A stretch of DNA of 64,000 nucleotides from Natronospirillum sp965602035 (GTDB lineage Bacteria; Pseudomonadota; Gammaproteobacteria; Pseudomonadales; Natronospirillaceae). The stretch is from assembly GCA_965602035.1 (NCBI GenBank), contig OZ271919.1, positions 1,860,001-1,924,000 of the forward strand. Direction: 5' to 3'. Numbering within the stretch: position 1 is the stretch's first letter; every line of letters starts with the position of its first letter. Below are positions 26,628 through 35,606 of the stretch, in pieces. The position numbers and the translations under genes were made by a program. A model generated the notes under the pieces. That model was given only the letters and a program-made list of their open reading frames with translations, made no database searches and was not told the origin of the DNA.

Positions 26628-27482
26628 TCAGCCAAAGCGGCCGGTGATGTAGTCTTCCGTACGCTGATGTTTCGGCTTGGTGAACAGGGTATCGGTATCG
26701 TTGAATTCCACCACCTTGCCCATGTGGAAAAATGCTGTGTAACCCGCCACGCGCGCCGCCTGCTGCAGGTTATGCGTGACTATGACGATAGTGTAGTTTT
26801 CCTTGAGCTCGTGGATCAGTTCCTCGATGGTCGCAGTGGCCAGAGGATCAAGCGCCGAGGCAGGTTCATCCATCAGAATCACGTCCGGATTCACTGCAAT
26901 GGCCCGGGCGATGCACAGGCGCTGCTGCTGGCCGCCGGACAGGACCGTGCCGGCCATATCCAGACGGTCCGCGACTTCGTTCCAGAGCCCGGCACGGCGC
27001 AAGGAGGACTCCACGAGGTCATCCAGTTCAGCACGTGATGACACCGTGCCATGCAACCGGGGTGCGTAGGCGATGTTCTCGTAGATACTCTTCGGAAACG
27101 GGTTGGGCTTCTGGAATACCATGCCGACCAGAGTGCGCAACTGAACGACATCGACACTGGGGTCGTAAATGTCCTCGTCTTCCAGCATCACGCTGCCTTC
27201 CATACGTACCTGTGGAATCAGGTCGTTCATGCGGTTGAGACAACGCAGAAAGGACGACTTGCCGCATCCGGATGGCCCGATCAGTGCGGTAACCTCGTTT
27301 TCGTGCATATCGAGACTGACATCGTGCAATGCCTGAGTCTCGCCGTACCAGAGGTTAAGGTTCCTGGCACTCATCTTCACATCGGCGCTCGGGCGCCGGG
27401 TTGCCGTGGGAGCTGCCTGGCGGGTGACAACGCCCGATTGAGTGGCGGTTGCCGATGCGTCTGTGTTGATATCAGTGGTCAT
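26628..27482 (-). CDS. pstB: Phosphate ABC transporter ATP-binding protein PstB
   Basis: A 284-residue ATPase. Walker A is GPSGCGKSS, the signature LSGGQQQRLCIARAIA and Walker B VILMDEPASALDP; the PstB-specific LRCLNRMNDLIPQVRMEG segment is clear. The ATG at 27482 has GAGG upstream; in-frame sequence before it is not conserved. It powers high-affinity phosphate import and is the last gene of the leftward pstSCAB order. No phoU follows. Confidence 0.92.
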   Translation of the reverse strand: MTTDINTDASATATQSGVVTRQAAPTATRRPSADVKMSARNLNLWYGETQALHDVSLDMHENEVTALIGPSGCGKSSFLRCLNRMNDLIPQVRMEGSVMLEDEDIYDPSVDVVQLRTLVGMVFQKPNPFPKSIYENIAYAPRLHGTVSSRAELDDLVESSLRRAGLWNEVADRLDMAGTVLSGGQQQRLCIARAIAVNPDVILMDEPASALDPLATATIEELIHELKENYTIVIVTHNLQQAARVAGYTAFFHMGKVVEFNDTDTLFTKPKHQRTEDYITGRFG

Positions 27483-27505
27483 AATATCCTCTCGCTCGTC
27501 AGGTG

Positions 27506-28675
27506 TTACCAACGACGTTCAAATTTGCGCCGCAGCAACACAGCGGACGCGTTGAGTGTCAGCAGAATGGCCAGCAGCACGATAATGCCCGCACTGGTCT
27601 TCTCGACAAAGGCTCTCTGTGGCTCGGACGCCCAGGTGAAGACCTGCGCCGGCAGCACCGTGGCGGAATCGAAGATGCTGGTCGGCGCTTCGGGAATGTA
27701 GGCAATCATGCCGACAATGATCAGGGGGGCCGTTTCGCCCATGGCCTGTGCAAGGCCGATGATGGTACCGGTCAGAATGCCCGGCAATGACTGTGGCAGC
27801 ACATGGTCACGGACCACCTGCCACCGCGAGCACCCCATGGCGAACGCACCGAGTCGGATCGGGTCCGGCACAGAACGCAGTGCGGCACGGGTACTGATGA
27901 TGATCACAGGCAGGGTCATCAGGCCCAGGGTGAGGCCACCCACCAAGGCTGACGACCGCGGCACACCAAAGGTATTGATAAACACCGCCAGCCCGAGCAG
28001 ACCGAAAATAATCGACGGAACGGCGGCCAGGTTGTTGATGTTTACCTCAATGGCCTGAGTCAGGCGGTTATCGGGCGCAAACTCCTCCAGATAGATAGCC
28101 GACATGACGCCGATCGGGAAGGCAAACACGAGGGTGACCATCAGAACCAGGATCGAACCCACGGCAGCCGAGAAAATACCCGCCAGCTCCGGCATCTTCG
28201 AGTCACCGGTGGTAAAGAACGTCCAGTTGAAATTGCTCTGGAGTCGACCCTCGGCCATAAGGCGGTCAACCTGAGCGGCCAACTCAGGGGCCAGGTCCTC
28301 GTTGCCTTTCAGATATTGGTCAATCCGCCCATTGGTGGGCGCCCAGATGGTGCGCTGAATCCCGGCAAGCTCCGGGTTATTGCTGATCTCCAGCGGGATC
28401 GAGCGCACCGCGCCACGCGACACTATATCGCGCATATCTTCTTCCAGCGCGAAGGTACCGATGCGGGCCGCACGCTCGTTATAGTCCAATGTTACCTGCA
28501 CTTCCGCGCGCCAGAACGCGCTGTAGCCCTGGCTGATAATGTCTGCAAAAAAAGCGGTTATGATGCCGAACGCCACAAACACCGCGGCGACGGTATAGCC
28601 CTTGAATCGTTTCTCCCGACGATAGCGTGAGCGGATGTGTGGATCGTTGGCAGAGCCGGTGAGTCGTCGCTCCAT
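27506..28675 (-). CDS. pstA: Phosphate ABC transporter permease PstA
   Basis: A 389-residue permease, with membrane helices near residues 25-50 and then from about 165. The coupling motif MGCSRWQVVRDHVLPQSLPGILTGTIIGLAQAMGETAPLI is the PstA signature. A long periplasmic region of about 110 residues follows the first helix, making it longer than E. coli PstA (about 300 residues); such long forms are common in marine gammaproteobacteria. It starts 14 bases after pstC with GGAG upstream of the ATG. Confidence 0.9.
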   Translation of the reverse strand: MERRLTGSANDPHIRSRYRREKRFKGYTVAAVFVAFGIITAFFADIISQGYSAFWRAEVQVTLDYNERAARIGTFALEEDMRDIVSRGAVRSIPLEISNNPELAGIQRTIWAPTNGRIDQYLKGNEDLAPELAAQVDRLMAEGRLQSNFNWTFFTTGDSKMPELAGIFSAAVGSILVLMVTLVFAFPIGVMSAIYLEEFAPDNRLTQAIEVNINNLAAVPSIIFGLLGLAVFINTFGVPRSSALVGGLTLGLMTLPVIIISTRAALRSVPDPIRLGAFAMGCSRWQVVRDHVLPQSLPGILTGTIIGLAQAMGETAPLIIVGMIAYIPEAPTSIFDSATVLPAQVFTWASEPQRAFVEKTSAGIIVLLAILLTLNASAVLLRRKFERRW

Positions 28676-28689
28676 GGAATTCGCTCCGT

Positions 28690-29937
28690 TCAGTCGTATT
28701 TCTGTTTGAATCGGCGCACCATAAAGGTGGACACCAGATTCAGCATCAGCGTGACGATAAAGAGAACCAGGCCAAGCGCGAATGCGGACATGGTCATGGG
28801 GCTGTCAAATGCCTGGTCGCCGGTCAGTGACATGACAATATTCACGGTCACCGTCGTCATGTCTTCCAGCGGGTTCCAGGTCAGGTTGGGGCGCACACCG
28901 GCCGCCATGACCACAATCATGGTCTCGCCCAGAGCCCGGGATACACCCAGCAGAAACGCCGAAATAACCCCTGGCAGAGCCGCCGGCAGAATCACCTGTT
29001 TGATGGTTTCCGAACGCGTCGTTCCCAGTGCATAGGCGCCCTCACGCAGACTCTGCGGAATGCTGTTGATGACATCGTCAGAAAGCGAGGAGATGAAGGG
29101 CACGATCATGATACCCATCACGATACCCGGTGACAGAATGTTGCTGTAAGACGCATCCAGGCCGAAAAACGCGGCAATATCGACGATGATCGGCGTTACG
29201 GTCACAGCGGCAAAGAAACCATAGACCACAGTAGGAATGCCGGCCAGAATTTCCAGCACCGGCTTGGCAAAGCTGCGCTGACGCCGCGTGGCGTACTCGG
29301 ACATGAAAATGGCTGACAGCAGACCAATCGGCAAGGCGGTTGCCATGGCGATGGCCGTTACCATAAACGTGCCCGCAAACAGCGGGACGGAGCCGAAGAA
29401 AGACTCACCACCGCCCGCCTCATCACCCCGGCCGGCCGCTTCCAGGAAGCTGTGACCCGGCGACCAGACCGTGCCGGTGACAAACTCCCACACGCTGACT
29501 TCACGGAAGAATCGCATGGCCTCAAACAAAATCGAAAGTACGATCGAGACCGTGGTGATAATTGAGATCAGCGCCGCCGTCAGCAGTAACCGCTGCACCA
29601 ATGTATCCAGCGCGTTACGGGCACGAACCTCGGGCCGAATTCGGCGTACCCCATACGCGAGTCCGACCAGCGCCACCACCAGCGCCAGAATCGCCACCAG
29701 TTCCCGCGATGGTTCCACCAGCCCCAGAATGCTGAGCATGGCCGCGGCGAACGCCACCCCGAAGGCCGGCATGCCCATCCAGACGACGGCGTACCAGCCA
29801 TACTGCTGGGGGCGTGAATGCATCGACACACCGGCGGCAGAAAAGGAGTGGGCCTTGCCCAGGCCCATGCGGTAACTGAAAAACCCCAGTGCTGCGATCG
29901 CGGCTGTCAGCAGCAGTGTCGCGAGTCCGATACCCAA
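28690..29937 (-). CDS. pstC: Phosphate ABC transporter permease PstC
   Basis: A 415-residue permease with extra N-terminal helices before the core, and the coupling loop LREGAYALGTTRSETIKQVILPAALPGVISAFLLGVSRALGETM characteristic of PstC. I accept the TTG start at 29937 because GAGG lies seven bases upstream and no nearby ATG fits. It forms the phosphate channel with PstA. An intrinsic terminator-like hairpin at 29975-30001 separates it from pstS. Confidence 0.9.
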   Translation of the reverse strand: MGIGLATLLLTAAIAALGFFSYRMGLGKAHSFSAAGVSMHSRPQQYGWYAVVWMGMPAFGVAFAAAMLSILGLVEPSRELVAILALVVALVGLAYGVRRIRPEVRARNALDTLVQRLLLTAALISIITTVSIVLSILFEAMRFFREVSVWEFVTGTVWSPGHSFLEAAGRGDEAGGGESFFGSVPLFAGTFMVTAIAMATALPIGLLSAIFMSEYATRRQRSFAKPVLEILAGIPTVVYGFFAAVTVTPIIVDIAAFFGLDASYSNILSPGIVMGIMIVPFISSLSDDVINSIPQSLREGAYALGTTRSETIKQVILPAALPGVISAFLLGVSRALGETMIVVMAAGVRPNLTWNPLEDMTTVTVNIVMSLTGDQAFDSPMTMSAFALGLVLFIVTLMLNLVSTFMVRRFKQKYD

Positions 29938-29970
29938 GTTGTTACCTCACTGGTTAATCGACCAACATTA

Positions 29971-30001
29971 AAACGTCGCTGCCCCCCGAGGGAGCAGCGA
30001 C
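29971..30001 (-). terminator. Terminator-like hairpin between pstS and pstC
   Basis: GCAGCGAC (29994-30001) and GTCGCTGC (29975-29982) form a perfect 8-bp stem, extended by GGG/CCC inside with one mismatch and a tiny loop. Read on the minus strand, it is followed by GTTTTAA, so it probably stops part of the pstS transcripts before pstC. This would leave PstS in excess over the permeases. Confidence 0.65.
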
Positions 30002-30048
30002 TCAAGTCATACGATCAGTATGCTCTGTACTACGAATCGGGTCTCAAT

Positions 30049-31062
30049 TCAGCCTTCCAGATCACTGCGCTGAAGGTTAACACGATTCTCAACACGATCT
30101 CGCCACTGCTGCTGGACATCCTGCGGCAGCGGGATCAGGCCCTCTTCTTTCAGCAGACCATCGTTGCCGATCATGATCGGGTCCATGAACAGGCCGACGT
30201 ATTCTTCGATGCCAGGCACAACACCTTCGTGGGCTTCCTTGATGTAGAACCACAGGCTGCGTGCCACGGGGTATTCACCGCTACCGATCGCTTCCGGCTC
30301 CGGCGCGACACCGTCGATTGTTGCTGCCTGAACGATATCGCTGTTCTCAACCAGGAAGCTGTAGCCAAAGATGCCCAGCGCGTCGGTGTTCTGGTTGATA
30401 CGCTGAACGATCAGGTTGTCGTTCTCACCGGAGTCCACATAAACTCCATCGGCACGTATATTCGTGTAATCGTCGTCATAACCCAGGCCGGCGCTAGATG
30501 CTTCCATGACCAGCTCTTCGAACGCATCACGCGTACCGGAAGTGGTCGGCGGGCCGAGAATCTCAATCTCACGGTCCGGCAGACTGGAATCGATTTCGTT
30601 CCAGTTCGTGTAGGGGTTGTCGACCAGTTCACCGTTCATGGGCACTTGCGCCGCTACTGCCAACATGATCTGCTCGCGCGTCAGAGCGATGGGCGCATTA
30701 TCAACGCTCTGGGCGAGAACAATGCCGTCATAGCCGATGAGCGCTTCGGTAATGTCTGTAACGCCATTCTCCATGCAACGATCGAACTCGCTGGGCTGCA
30801 TACGGCGCGAAGCATTGGTGATATCCGGCGTGCTGACACCAACACCGTCACAGAACAGGCGGAGGCCGCCGCCGGACCCGGTAGATTCAATTACGGGTGT
30901 CGGGAAGTTAGTGGTGGCGCCAAACTCTTCCACCACGTAGCTCGCAAACGGGTAAACCGTGCTTGAGCCAACGATACGGATCTGGTCACGCGATTGAGCA
31001 ACGGAAACGGTGGTCAGGCCCGCTGCCGCAACGGCCATTACTGCTGTTTTCCAATTCAACAT
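30049..31062 (-). CDS. pstS: Phosphate ABC transporter substrate-binding protein PstS
   Basis: A 337-residue periplasmic protein. The ATG at 31062 has GGAG eight bases upstream and starts a signal peptide (cleavage after VSVA). Phosphate-contact motifs are visible: IVGSSTVYPFASYV near the N-terminus, ESTGSGGGLRLFC and PTTSGTRDAFEELV. It captures inorganic phosphate for the PstCAB importer. A Pho-box-like sequence lies about 47 bases upstream. Confidence 0.92.
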   Translation of the reverse strand: MLNWKTAVMAVAAAGLTTVSVAQSRDQIRIVGSSTVYPFASYVVEEFGATTNFPTPVIESTGSGGGLRLFCDGVGVSTPDITNASRRMQPSEFDRCMENGVTDITEALIGYDGIVLAQSVDNAPIALTREQIMLAVAAQVPMNGELVDNPYTNWNEIDSSLPDREIEILGPPTTSGTRDAFEELVMEASSAGLGYDDDYTNIRADGVYVDSGENDNLIVQRINQNTDALGIFGYSFLVENSDIVQAATIDGVAPEPEAIGSGEYPVARSLWFYIKEAHEGVVPGIEEYVGLFMDPIMIGNDGLLKEEGLIPLPQDVQQQWRDRVENRVNLQRSDLEG

Positions 31063-31108
31063 GAGGTCACTCCTCTTAGTGCATTCGGGTAACGCAGGTG
31101 AGACCTTA

Positions 31109-31138
31109 ATGACGGAATATGACAGAAAAATGAAAAAA
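31109..31138 (-). promoter_or_regulatory. Pho-box-like site upstream of pstS
   Basis: On the minus strand CTGTCAT (31125-31119) is followed by CCGTCAT (31115-31109), with TTTTTTTCAT-type sequence one turn upstream (to about 31138). Three TCAT-like elements spaced 11 and 10 bases resemble PhoB sites, though the second gap is one base shorter than the E. coli consensus. Confidence 0.55.
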
Positions 31139-31193
31139 AGAAATTTTCTCAGGAAATTTTTCGGGATCACCGGGTGAACACAGCGCAGGCCAT

Positions 31194-32570
31194 TCAGAGC
31201 CGCCGAACGCGGACCCCACGGCCTTTCAGTTTGCCCTGCTGCAGTTTCGAAAGGGCCTGTTTTGCGGCTGAGCGAGCCACCGACACAAATGCCGACTGGT
31301 CATGCAGCGTAATTTTCCCGACGAGGTTGCCCGGAATCCCGGCTTCCCCTGTCAGGGCACCAAGCACATCGCCCGGGCGAATTTTCTGTTTTCGGCCGAC
31401 ATCAAGTTGCAGCGTTACCATCGGTGGAACGAGGGCGTCGTCGCTATTCGGTGCGGGTACCGGGTGCACCTCGAAGGTCGCACCAAAGTGCGCCTCAAGC
31501 CGCTCAACCCGGTGGCGCTCGCGATAACTGAACAAGGTCAGTGCCTCACCGCTCCGGTCCGCTCTGCCCGTGCGTCCGACGCGATGGACATGCACGTCGG
31601 TATCGCGCGCTGGCTGGTAATTCACGACCAGGTCGAGCGCTTCTATATCGATGCCTCGGGAAGCGACATCCGTGGCCACAAGTACGGAGAGGCTGCAATG
31701 CGCGAACCGCACCAGGACCTGGTCGCGTTGCTTCTGTTCCATGTCGCCATTCAGGGCCTCTGCACTGAAGCCTGCGGACGCCAGCGCCTGTGCCACCTGC
31801 TTTGTATCGTCTTTAGTCTGGCAGAAAACAATAACCCGCTCCGCCGACCGGTGACGGAGCAATGCTTTCAGTGCTTCCATCCGCTCTGATTCATCGGCAA
31901 CCCGATAGAAAGACTGTTCAATGCGCGGTGCACTCTCCGCGCTTTCAATTCTGACCACGACCGGTTCGGTCGTTATCCGGCCGGCAAGCGCCTCAATAGT
32001 GCCGGGAAAGGTCGCGCTGTACAGCAGCGTCTGGCGTTTCCGGGGGACAGCCTCAACAATGGCGTCCAGTGCGGGCTGGAACCCCATTTCAAGCATACGG
32101 TCCGCCTCATCAAGAACGAACTGTTTGAGGTGGCGAAGATCGAGCGTGCGCTTGCGCACATGCTCCTCCACCCGTCCGGGCGTGCCCACCACGATATGGG
32201 CACGATGCGCCAGTGACCCGACCTGCGGACCAAAAGGCACGCCACCACAGAGCGTCACTACTTTCACATTATGTTGAGTACGCGCCAGCGTACGCAGACT
32301 TGCCGCCACCTGATCAGCCAGCTCTCGGGTCGGGCACAGCACCAGTGCCTGCACTCGCCAATGATTCACAGTGAGGCTATTAAGTATGCCCAGGCCAAAG
32401 GCCGCTGTTTTCCCGGAACCGGTCTTGCCCTGCCCGATCACATCCTTACCTGCCAGCACGGCAGGCAGGCTCTGTGCCTGAATCGGCGTCATCCGGACAT
32501 ACCCGAGGCTCTCCAGGTTGCTGAGCAATTCGGGTTTGAGCGGCAAGTGCGAGAAAGGAGTCGAGGTCAA
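31194..32570 (-). CDS. dbpA: ATP-dependent RNA helicase DbpA
   Basis: A 458-residue DEAD-box helicase. Visible motifs: Q-motif region MTPIQAQSLPAVLAG, Walker A GKTGSGKTAA, DEAD as LDEADRML, SAT as YSATFPG and the HRVGRTGRADRSG motif VI. The C-terminal domain (about residues 385-458, ending KLKGRGVRVRRL) is the DbpA RNA-binding domain, which recognises hairpin 92 of 23S rRNA during large-subunit assembly. The start is TTG at 32570 with a weak ribosome site; no better start precedes the conserved sequence. Confidence 0.92.
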   Translation of the reverse strand: MTSTPFSHLPLKPELLSNLESLGYVRMTPIQAQSLPAVLAGKDVIGQGKTGSGKTAAFGLGILNSLTVNHWRVQALVLCPTRELADQVAASLRTLARTQHNVKVVTLCGGVPFGPQVGSLAHRAHIVVGTPGRVEEHVRKRTLDLRHLKQFVLDEADRMLEMGFQPALDAIVEAVPRKRQTLLYSATFPGTIEALAGRITTEPVVVRIESAESAPRIEQSFYRVADESERMEALKALLRHRSAERVIVFCQTKDDTKQVAQALASAGFSAEALNGDMEQKQRDQVLVRFAHCSLSVLVATDVASRGIDIEALDLVVNYQPARDTDVHVHRVGRTGRADRSGEALTLFSYRERHRVERLEAHFGATFEVHPVPAPNSDDALVPPMVTLQLDVGRKQKIRPGDVLGALTGEAGIPGNLVGKITLHDQSAFVSVARSAAKQALSKLQQGKLKGRGVRVRRL

Positions 32571-32618
32571 TGGATTTTCTCTGGTAACAGGAGCAGGGAG
32601 TTGTACAGACTGTGGCTG

Positions 32619-32650
32619 CTAGTGTGCTGTTCGGCCAATACGCACACTAG
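32619..32650 (-). terminator. Stem-loop between the mscS-like gene and dbpA
   Basis: CTAGTGTGC (32619-32627) and GCACACTAG (32642-32650) are perfect 9-bp arms with a 14-base loop, overlapping the stop codon of the channel gene. No T-run follows, so it may stabilise or partly end the channel mRNA before dbpA. Confidence 0.45.
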
Positions 32651-33720
32651 GTTTCCGGTGTTTCCACCAGTTTGGCACGCATGCGGGGCAACCGCTCGGG
32701 ATAATGCTGCTGTACAAAGGTCACGATCCCCTCACGGATAGCGCACCGCAGATTCCATTGAGAATTGGAGTCACGGGCGCTCATCAGGAAACGAACCTTG
32801 ATCGTAGTATCGCCCGCTTCCGTCACCTGTACCGTGGCGATCTCGCCGTCCCACTCCGGCGCCTGATGCAGCAACCGGTTGAATTCATTGCGCAGTGGTT
32901 CGATCGGCATGGAATAATCCACGTTCACGAAGACAGTACCGAGCAGAATTGTGTCATTGCGTGACCAGTTCTCGAACGGGTTCTCTATGAACCACTGCAG
33001 CGGCACGACGAGGCGCCTCAGATCCCAGACCCGTAAAACGACATAAGTGGCAGTCACCTCTTCCACCCAGCACCATTCGTCCTGCACAAAGAGCACATCA
33101 TCGATACGAAACGGCTGAGTCAGGGCGATCTGCATCCCGGCCAACAGATTTCCCAATACCGGTTTCGCCGCGAAGCCCAGTATTATGCCACCGATACCGG
33201 CGGATGCCAGCAGGCTACCCCCCAGCGTGCGCACGGGGTCGAAGGTGGTGAACGCGGCGCCCAGCCCGACAATAACGATCAGAATGTTCAGCACCCGCAC
33301 CAGAAAGCGCGTCTGCGTCTCGACCTTGCGGGCGCGCTTCCACTGGCCTTCCAGTACCGGATTCATCGCGACGATTACGTTACCTGTCGCCGAGGTACTG
33401 CGCACCAGCGCCCAGGTAACCGCCACGATCAACAGGAGTGTCGCCGCATGCTGGACTTCCGCCAGCAGGGGCAGGTCTGAACGGAACGTCTCCAGCACAC
33501 CATTGAGCACGATCAGGGGGATGGCAAAACCCAGCGCCGTTTCCGCCGGATCGAGAAACAACCGGGCGACGGCCTTGCTGCGGGTGATGCGCTGGATAAA
33601 CGACAGGACAGCTCTGTAGGCCAGATACGTCAGGACGACGGCTACCAGGGCAGTCAGGCCGGGAATGAGCCAGTCCTGAATGCCTGCCGATGCCACGGTC
33701 TGGGTATTGATTTCCGTCAT
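32647..33720 (-). CDS. MscS-type mechanosensitive ion channel protein
   Basis: A 357-residue inner-membrane protein. About four N-terminal helices lead to the MscS pore helix and beta domain (LLASAGIGGIILGFAAKPVLGNLLAGMQIALTQPFRIDDVLF), followed by the VVLRVWDLRRLVVPLQWFIENPFENWS segment and a C-terminal mixed domain. It should open under membrane tension. The ATG at 33720 is preferred; upstream in-frame codons do not look coding. An additional aromatic-rich insert EWCWVEEV replaces the usual GxVxxI loop. Confidence 0.88.
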   Translation of the reverse strand: MTEINTQTVASAGIQDWLIPGLTALVAVVLTYLAYRAVLSFIQRITRSKAVARLFLDPAETALGFAIPLIVLNGVLETFRSDLPLLAEVQHAATLLLIVAVTWALVRSTSATGNVIVAMNPVLEGQWKRARKVETQTRFLVRVLNILIVIVGLGAAFTTFDPVRTLGGSLLASAGIGGIILGFAAKPVLGNLLAGMQIALTQPFRIDDVLFVQDEWCWVEEVTATYVVLRVWDLRRLVVPLQWFIENPFENWSRNDTILLGTVFVNVDYSMPIEPLRNEFNRLLHQAPEWDGEIATVQVTEAGDTTIKVRFLMSARDSNSQWNLRCAIREGIVTFVQQHYPERLPRMRAKLVETPET

Positions 33721-33906
33721 TAAGCAACCCGGCCAGAAGGTTTGTCGGTCAGAAAGTGCCTGTATGGCGGTCAGTCTATCGTGCTTTACAGACGCACGAA
33801 ACGGTAAATACGACATGCTCCCGGTGCGTATCCATTCAACCGCACCAGGTTTTTATCGGCCACCGAAAGCGCTATGGTTCGCGCACAGTGTGGCAGAGTT
33901 TTATCA

Positions 33907-34548
33907 ATGCAGGATGTGACGCTAACACCGGTCGGTGGTGGTGATATTGTCCACTTCGTTCCGGCCCTCGCTAAACTTCGAATTACGGTTTTCCGGGAGT
34001 GGCCGTATCTGTACGACGGCGACCTTGAGTACGAGGAGTCTTACCTGAGAACCTATACCGAAAGTGGAGGTAGTATTGCCGTACTGACCTTTGCCGGGCC
34101 CATTGATGCCAGTCTGCCGGCGGCTGATCTCGCGAAACGGCATGGCCACGAGCTGGTCGGTGCAGCGACCGGGTTGCCGCTGGCTGACGAGGAGGCCGCC
34201 TTCCGGAAGCCGTTTCAGGATAACGGCTACAACCCACGGGAGATCTTCTATTGCGCGGAATCCGTGCTGCTGCCTGAATGGCGCGGTCAGGGAATCGGCC
34301 ATCGGTTCTTCGATTTCAGGGAGCGGCACGCCAGGACGCTGAGCGGCATTTGCTACACGACCTTCTGTGCTGTCGACAGACCTGGTGACCACCCGGCAAA
34401 GCCGGCTGGCTATGTACCACTGGATTCATTCTGGAAAAAGCGTGGCTACCGGCCGGTGGAAGGTCTCACCACGCAATACCGTTGGCGTGATATCGGCAAC
34501 TGTCAGGAAACGGCGAAAACCATGAATTTCTGGATGAAAACACTATAG
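33907..34548 (+). CDS. GNAT-family N-acetyltransferase
   Basis: A 213-residue protein with the GNAT core: acceptor-side strands near the start (LAKLRITVFREWPYLYDGDLEYEESYL) and the acetyl-CoA pyrophosphate loop LPEWRGQGIGHRFFDFRERHA (residues about 125-146). The substrate is not recognisable. The ATG at 33907 is chosen because the family homology begins within about ten residues of it. An inverted repeat, GTTTGCC/GGCAAAC (34550-34584), overlaps the region just after the stop and may be a weak terminator. Confidence 0.8.
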   Translation: MQDVTLTPVGGGDIVHFVPALAKLRITVFREWPYLYDGDLEYEESYLRTYTESGGSIAVLTFAGPIDASLPAADLAKRHGHELVGAATGLPLADEEAAFRKPFQDNGYNPREIFYCAESVLLPEWRGQGIGHRFFDFRERHARTLSGICYTTFCAVDRPGDHPAKPAGYVPLDSFWKKRGYRPVEGLTTQYRWRDIGNCQETAKTMNFWMKTL

Positions 34549-34669
34549 CGTTTGCCGGATCAGCCCTGGCCGTAACAGGCAAACTGTCTGGATCGGTATT
34601 GAAACTGGGGACACGGGCGCCTATAGTCTTACGCATCACCTACTCGGCAGCAACGGGTTAATGTGACCA

Positions 34670-35605
34670 GTGGCACATTCGCATCAACATGAACACCAGC
34701 ATCTGCACCTCGACCCATCTGCCGGCGACCGCAGGGTATCGCTGGCCATCTGGGCGAACGGACTGCTCACGCTGGCACAGGTACTGGGTGGCATTCTCTC
34801 CGGCAGTCTGGCGCTGATTGCCGATGCGTTGCACAACCTCTCGGACATGGCCGCGCTGATTATCGCATTCGCGGCCCGCAAAATTGCCCGGCGCCCCGCT
34901 GATACGCGAATGACGTTCGGTTACGGTCGGGTTGAAGTGGTCGCGGCACTGATCAATTACACCACATTGATACTGCTGAGCCTGTACCTGCTCTACGAGG
35001 GCGTTCTTCGTTGGATCGATCCGTCGCCGGTCGCCGGTTGGGCCGTAGTGATTATCGGCTGCATCGCACTGGCCGTGGACGCATTCACCGCGGCACTGAC
35101 CTGGGCCATGCAGCGCGGCAATGTGAACATCAGGGCGCTGTTTCTGCATAACCTGTCGGATGCTTTTGCCTCTGTGGCGGTGGTTGCCGGTGGCACATTG
35201 ATCCTGCTCTATGACCTGTACTGGGTAGATCCGGTAATAACCCTGGGTATCGCGGTCTACATTCTTTATCTCGCGGCACGGGAAATCGGCGACCCTGTTC
35301 GCACGCTCATGCTCGGAAGCCCCGTCGGGATCAATGGCGATGACATCATTGAACGGCTACTCGGAATAGACGGTGTGGAAGAGCTGCACCATGTGCATCT
35401 CTGGCAGATGCAGGAAAACCAGCCGGCCCTTGATACGCACGTGGTGCTGAGCAAAACCGGCTGGCCGGCCATTGAACAGATCAAAGCACAGATCAAATCC
35501 CGGCTGGCGGAAGAGTTCGGAATTGAACACTCCACGCTGGAGTTTGAGCATGCGGATCATTCAGTCTGCCACGACGACGCCTGCGGGCACGGCCTACCCG
35601 GCTGA
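34670..35605 (+). CDS. Cation diffusion facilitator zinc exporter, ZitB/CzcD-like
   Basis: A 311-residue CDF transporter with six membrane helices. The metal site is classical: HNLSD in helix 2 (ADALHNLSDMAAL) and a second HNLSD in helix 5 (FLHNLSDAFASV). The cytoplasmic C-terminal domain is present (VEELHHVHLWQMQENQPALDTHVVL). The N-terminal AHSHQHEHQHLHLD and C-terminal CHDDACGHG segments are His/Cys-rich and probably bind zinc. GTG at 34670 is the start, immediately before the His-rich tail. It exports zinc or related ions by proton antiport. Confidence 0.9.
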   Translation: MAHSHQHEHQHLHLDPSAGDRRVSLAIWANGLLTLAQVLGGILSGSLALIADALHNLSDMAALIIAFAARKIARRPADTRMTFGYGRVEVVAALINYTTLILLSLYLLYEGVLRWIDPSPVAGWAVVIIGCIALAVDAFTAALTWAMQRGNVNIRALFLHNLSDAFASVAVVAGGTLILLYDLYWVDPVITLGIAVYILYLAAREIGDPVRTLMLGSPVGINGDDIIERLLGIDGVEELHHVHLWQMQENQPALDTHVVLSKTGWPAIEQIKAQIKSRLAEEFGIEHSTLEFEHADHSVCHDDACGHGLPG

Positions 35606-35606
35606 G

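Noticed and set aside
29818..30966. 382-codon plus-strand frame over pstC/pstS
   Set aside because: It spans two recognised pst genes on the other strand and the terminator between them.
34550..34584. GTTTGCC/GGCAAAC inverted repeat after the GNAT gene
   Set aside because: The loop is 21 bases with no T-run; too weak to list as a separate terminator.
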